In this document: positions 63,301 to 64,000 of the stretch, one piece after another
Numbering within the stretch: the stretch's first letter is position 1
How the letters are laid out: the number at the start of each line of letters is the position of its first letter
Source of the DNA: Bactericera cockerelli
Lineage: Eukaryota > Arthropoda > Insecta > Hemiptera > Triozidae
DNA: 64,000 nucleotides
Direction of reading: 5' to 3'
Assembly (NCBI GenBank): GCA_024516035.1
Contig: CM044959.1
Location: 14,781,298-14,845,297 of the forward strand
Translations under genes and position numbers: made by a program
The notes under the pieces: model-generated
Database searches by the model: none
Told to the model about the DNA's origin: nothing
Seen by the model: only the letters and a program-made list of their open reading frames with translations

Positions 63301-63394
63301 TAACCACGGCAACGCCGTACAGCAACTTTCATTCTATGTCGACGCTAGGGAAGCATTCTGCAACTTGGATGCTGTGCTAGTCGCTCTTGTACAT
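47826..63394 (+). CDS. VPS35L: VPS35L, Retriever/Commander subunit, 14 exons, 3' end outside window
   Basis: VPS35L (C16orf62) pairs with VPS26C and VPS29 in Retriever, which with the CCC complex recycles membrane cargo from endosomes. Exons: 47826-47848, 49242-49347, 49987-50064, 50401-50545, 51402-51595, 52794-52924, 54391-54552, 54858-55038, 55597-55728, 56127-56259, 57528-57703, 60860-61047, 62199-62318, 63223-63394. All phases join to 647 codons; the human protein is 963 residues, so the last third lies beyond 64000. Matching stretches: [95 protein letters not shown]. Exon 1 codes only MPSKSFE plus part of a Trp; the joined WHCKDR resembles human WHSRNR, but exon 1 is the least certain. 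Confidence 0.93.
48601..48760 (-). pseudogene. Fragment of a LINE reverse transcriptase C-terminus
   Basis: Minus strand reads [20 protein letters not shown] then EVAEMRML, a pattern typical of the region after the RT domain in several non-LTR elements. About 40 residues only. Confidence 0.75.
49585..49816 (-). repeat. SINE family D
   Basis: Minus strand head CCTCCGTGGCGTAATGG, core CCCTACCCAGGCTTGG, CCCAGCAAATGGAGGG and GGACGTTAAATC. In VPS35L intron 2. Confidence 0.8.
50146..50292. repeat. (GA)n microsatellite
   Basis: Nearly pure GA dinucleotides over about 145 bases with a few A or C interruptions; ends ACACCCTGTATA. In VPS35L intron 3. Confidence 0.98.
50778..51203. repeat. Two SINE family E copies in opposite orientation
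   Basis: Plus copy 50778-50985 (diverged head, GAGTTCGAAACCCAGCC) and minus copy 51004-51203 (AAGTCCCATTATTCC through CCACTGAGCTACCGGGACA). As an inverted pair about 20 bases apart they can form a long RNA hairpin in intron 4. Confidence 0.8.
51234..51363. mobile_element. MITE M 38 bases upstream of VPS35L exon 5
   Basis: GCGAAATTAATAGACAAC start and GACTATTAATTCCGCCCT end; same internal sequence as 15678-15807. Confidence 0.85.
51617..51975 (+). repeat. SINE family D, full-length reference copy
   Basis: Head AGCCTCCGTGGCGTAACG with GAGTTCGATTCCCGG; core AATTCCGGCCCTACCCAGGC and CCCAGCGAATGGAGGG; tail CCATATAATCCTCTCACCAC and an ATT-rich end. A short copy of the exon 5 end (ACAATCCAGGTA) follows at 51979-51990 and may be its target duplication. 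Confidence 0.85.
52965..53167 (+). repeat. Repeat H with duplicated start
   Basis: Two copies of GTCTGGCTGGG-GACTATAA then one full body ending CCACCCTATGATGA; same family as 7724-7884. Confidence 0.8.
53627..53925 (+). repeat. SINE family F (tRNA-Gly-like head), full copy
   Basis: TAGCTCAATGGTAAGATACT, CGCTTGCCATGCGGAAGG and CCGGTTCGATCTCC follow a tRNA-Gly(GCC) from D arm to T arm. The body has TGTGTCACTTCTTGCCC and GGCTACAAAATAAAAAGG. Confidence 0.85.
54210..54350 (+). repeat. SINE F fragment and long poly(A)
   Basis: AGCTGCTGTTTCATAACTAC, CTGTGAAACACTCATC, then an A run over about 54302-54347, in VPS35L intron 6. Confidence 0.75.
54600..54750. repeat. Interspersed repeat P
   Basis: GGTTCAGAACGAGCCA, GACCATCACTCCCCCCT and CAACAACAACA, related to 60060-60190 and 61270-61390. 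Confidence 0.6.
55024..55162 (+). repeat. Six 23-bp copies of the VPS35L exon 8 end and donor
   Basis: Unit CTTATCCTCACGTAAGTGTC-like, six in a row with one T/C change. The first includes the true exon end (TATCCTCAC) and donor; the other five each repeat a full-strength donor CACGTAAGT. Confidence 0.97.
55206..55320 (+). repeat. SINE family E head with internal duplication
   Basis: CAGATAGCTCAGTGGTAGAG, a short repeated CTAAAGATT(T)GGAATCTAAA block, then GTGGGTTCGAAGCCAGGCTG. Confidence 0.75.
55761..55895 (+). repeat. VPS35L exon 9 fragment followed by SINE B
   Basis: GTCTACACGCCGGCAC at about 55768 copies an internal part of exon 9 (55660-55680). It runs into a family B SINE (GGAGGTCGGTGGTTCAAG) from about 55785. 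Confidence 0.75.
56224..56701 (+). repeat. Nine 54-bp copies of the VPS35L exon 10 end and donor
   Basis: Unit AGCTGATCAACATGATAGCT ... AAGGGTAAGTKGGTGCACTGGT. Starts at 56224, 56278, 56332, 56386, 56440, 56494, 56548, 56602 and 56656. The first is the real exon end and donor. After the donor most units alternate GTGGGTG and GTTGGTG, giving a 108-bp two-unit period. Confidence 0.97.
56839..57494. mobile_element. hAT-like MITE N with a nested insertion
   Basis: Ends CAATGAGATCATATAAC and inverse; perfect 8-base duplication GGTTGTTC at 56831-56838 and 57495-57502. The inside matches 20231-20654 in inverse order. A second element (CTAGCGGGCTGTCGCTCGC ... TTATATATTAAG) occupies about 57240-57482. 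Confidence 0.85.
57240..57482. mobile_element. Element nested in MITE N
   Basis: Starts TACTAGCGGGCTGTCGCTCG, contains TACCAAATTTCAGCTTCCTA and a CAGT repeat, ends CATTTATATATTAAG. The style matches 3' ends of some LINE-derived repeats. No clear duplication. Confidence 0.55.
57970..58235 (+). repeat. SINE family A copy
   Basis: Full head and body, very close to 5073-5338; followed by TATC repeats. Confidence 0.85.
58364..58503 (+). repeat. SINE family B copy
   Basis: Complete head (CTTGATCGATAAGGCAGCGG) and body as at 3440-3587. Confidence 0.85.
58862..59578. mobile_element. Inverted-repeat element
   Basis: Left AAGCGGTTTTTTTTATATGA and right inverse (CACATAAAAAAAACCGCTTT) form imperfect terminal repeats of about 30 bases. 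About 715 bases, no transposase seen. Confidence 0.65.
59683..60440. repeat. Tandem duplication with a SINE C in the first unit
   Basis: Block GACGGCTGTCTTGACTGAGG ... AACAGCCAAGCTGGTTA occurs twice (59683-60168 and 60168-60440). The first copy is split by a family C SINE at 59726-59912. Contains repeat P sequence. Confidence 0.8.
60703..60836 (-). repeat. SINE E fragment and A run before VPS35L exon 12
   Basis: ATCGCCTAATTTATACTGCC to AAAATCCC, then an A run of 26 or so, ending 23 bases before the exon. Confidence 0.75.
61116..61390. repeat. SINE C tail and repeat P
   Basis: ACCACATAATAATAAGACTC through CACTAAAGAGTG is a family C tail; 61270-61390 has GTGGTTCAGGCAACTTTG and ACAACAACAACAGC of repeat P. 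Confidence 0.6.
61852..62180 (+). repeat. SINE family E, split by a small inverted-repeat insertion
   Basis: E head TGTCCCGGTAGCTCAGTGG and body to 62005, then ATAGTCCTAATCGGGCAC from 62137. The 130-base insert begins ACAGCCGTATATATGAAC and ends GTTCATAAATACGGGTGTT, an imperfect inverted pair; a similar end is at 46930. Confidence 0.8.
62319..62465 (+). repeat. GT-rich minisatellite starting at the VPS35L exon 13 donor
   Basis: Three to four units of about 44 bases (GTGTGTATGTGATTGTGAGT, then GAGATGGATATA) begin at the donor GTAAGTGTGTGTGGG. Confidence 0.9.
62528..62873 (-). repeat. SINE B and SINE E, minus orientation
   Basis: 62528-62666: family B (ACTTGAACCACCGACC). 62674-62873: family E (AAGTCCCATTATTCCAGC to CTATCGGGACATG). 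Confidence 0.8.
62945..63192 (-). repeat. 5S-rRNA-derived SINE, near full length
   Basis: Plus-strand view: TCACCCATCTAAGTCCTAAC and GACGTTGCTTAACTTC are the inverse of the 5S box C region and the GTTAAGCAACGTC stretch. Body core CACCCAGCCTGAGTGGAGCC and end GACTTAATGTCGCTTTCAAC. It ends 31 bases before VPS35L exon 14. Confidence 0.85.
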
Positions 63395-64000
63395 GTAAGT
63401 GAGCATAGCAATTTTGTATAGCAACTTTCATTCTGTGTAGACGCTAGGGAAGCGTTCTGCAACTTGAATGCTGTGCTAGTCGCTCTTGTACATGTAAGTG
63501 AGCATAGCAATTCTGTATAGCAACTTTCATTCTATGTAGACGCTCGGAAAGCATTCTGCAACTTAAATGTACTAGTTGCACCTGTAAGTACATGTAAGTG
63601 AGCAAAGCAACACTGTATAGCTACTTTATTATTATGAACAGTATCACAACTAAAGTTGTAGTTTTATTTACATAATAGGTACATTTATACAAAATAGGTA
63701 CATCTAGTATACAAAGTATTTATGTAAAAGTAGGTACATTATATATAAAAATTTCAAAAGAGAAATATTTTGAATCATGAGCTTTGTGTAGGATATATGT
63801 ATATGACAGATACCTGTAATTTTAGTGTCACTAACACCACTCAGAAACATTCCGTTCTGCCTATTCTCGATCTTTATAGAACCACTTGTTCATGAATTAC
63901 ATGAACCCGCAACATGATATTTTGTAATAGCTACTTTCATTGCTACATAGCTACTTTCATTCTATGTAGACGCTAGGAAAGCATTCTACAATGCTGCAAG
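63395..64000 (+). repeat. Copies of the VPS35L exon 14 end and donor
   Basis: After the real donor at 63395, a unit of about 99 bases (GTAAGTGAGCATAGCA ... TTCTGCAACTTGAATGC ... GTACAT) repeats at about 63395-63493 and 63494-63593, with further partial copies at 63594-63625 and at the window end (63950-64000). Each full unit carries about 75 exon-like bases and ends in another GTAAGTGAGCA donor. Confidence 0.92.

Overview
This is nuclear DNA from an animal, most likely an insect and possibly a hemipteran (low confidence on the order). It holds five gene loci with spliceosomal introns (GT-AG, clean codon phases) embedded in AT-rich DNA packed with transposable elements: an intact Jockey-type LINE, Tc1/mariner, pogo-like and hAT-like DNA elements, and at least seven families of tRNA-like or 5S-rRNA-derived SINEs. 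No prokaryotic signals (operons, ribosome binding sites, CRISPR) and no endogenous virus were seen.

Layout. (1) 3-948 (+): 3' end of an ABCB8-like mitochondrial ABC transporter with one frameshift. (2) 2228-7651 (+): five-exon mitochondrial Era GTPase (ERAL1). (3) 12237-35749 (-): twelve-exon anaphase-promoting complex subunit 2 (ANAPC2), complete, 872 codons plus stop. Its introns carry most of the SINEs, a foldback Tc1 element and a 4.9-kb LINE; its last exon has been copied repeatedly into the 3.3 kb downstream of the stop. (4) 36535-37704 (+): single-exon zinc-finger protein, divergent from ANAPC2. (5) 37705-46000: gene-free, with a transposon nest up to five levels deep. (6) 46389-47754: hAT-like element directly upstream of (7) 47826-63394+ (+): fourteen exons of VPS35L (Commander/Retriever subunit), running off the window end.

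The housekeeping genes serve separate processes (mitochondrial transport, mitochondrial ribosome assembly, cell-cycle ubiquitylation, endosomal recycling); nothing suggests they form one pathway.

Three things stand out. First, exon ends, usually with the 5' splice site, have been copied in tandem in ERAL1, ANAPC2 and VPS35L at least eight times, giving arrays of duplicate splice donors. Second, there is a family of short elements whose head is derived from 5S rRNA and whose body resembles the body of a tRNA-headed SINE in the same window, suggesting a modular SINE superfamily. Third, there are concentric palindromes, in which several different terminal-repeat pairs, mostly starting CAGGGTG, are nested symmetrically inside one another. 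All coordinates are from reading the sequence by eye; boundaries of old repeats are approximate.
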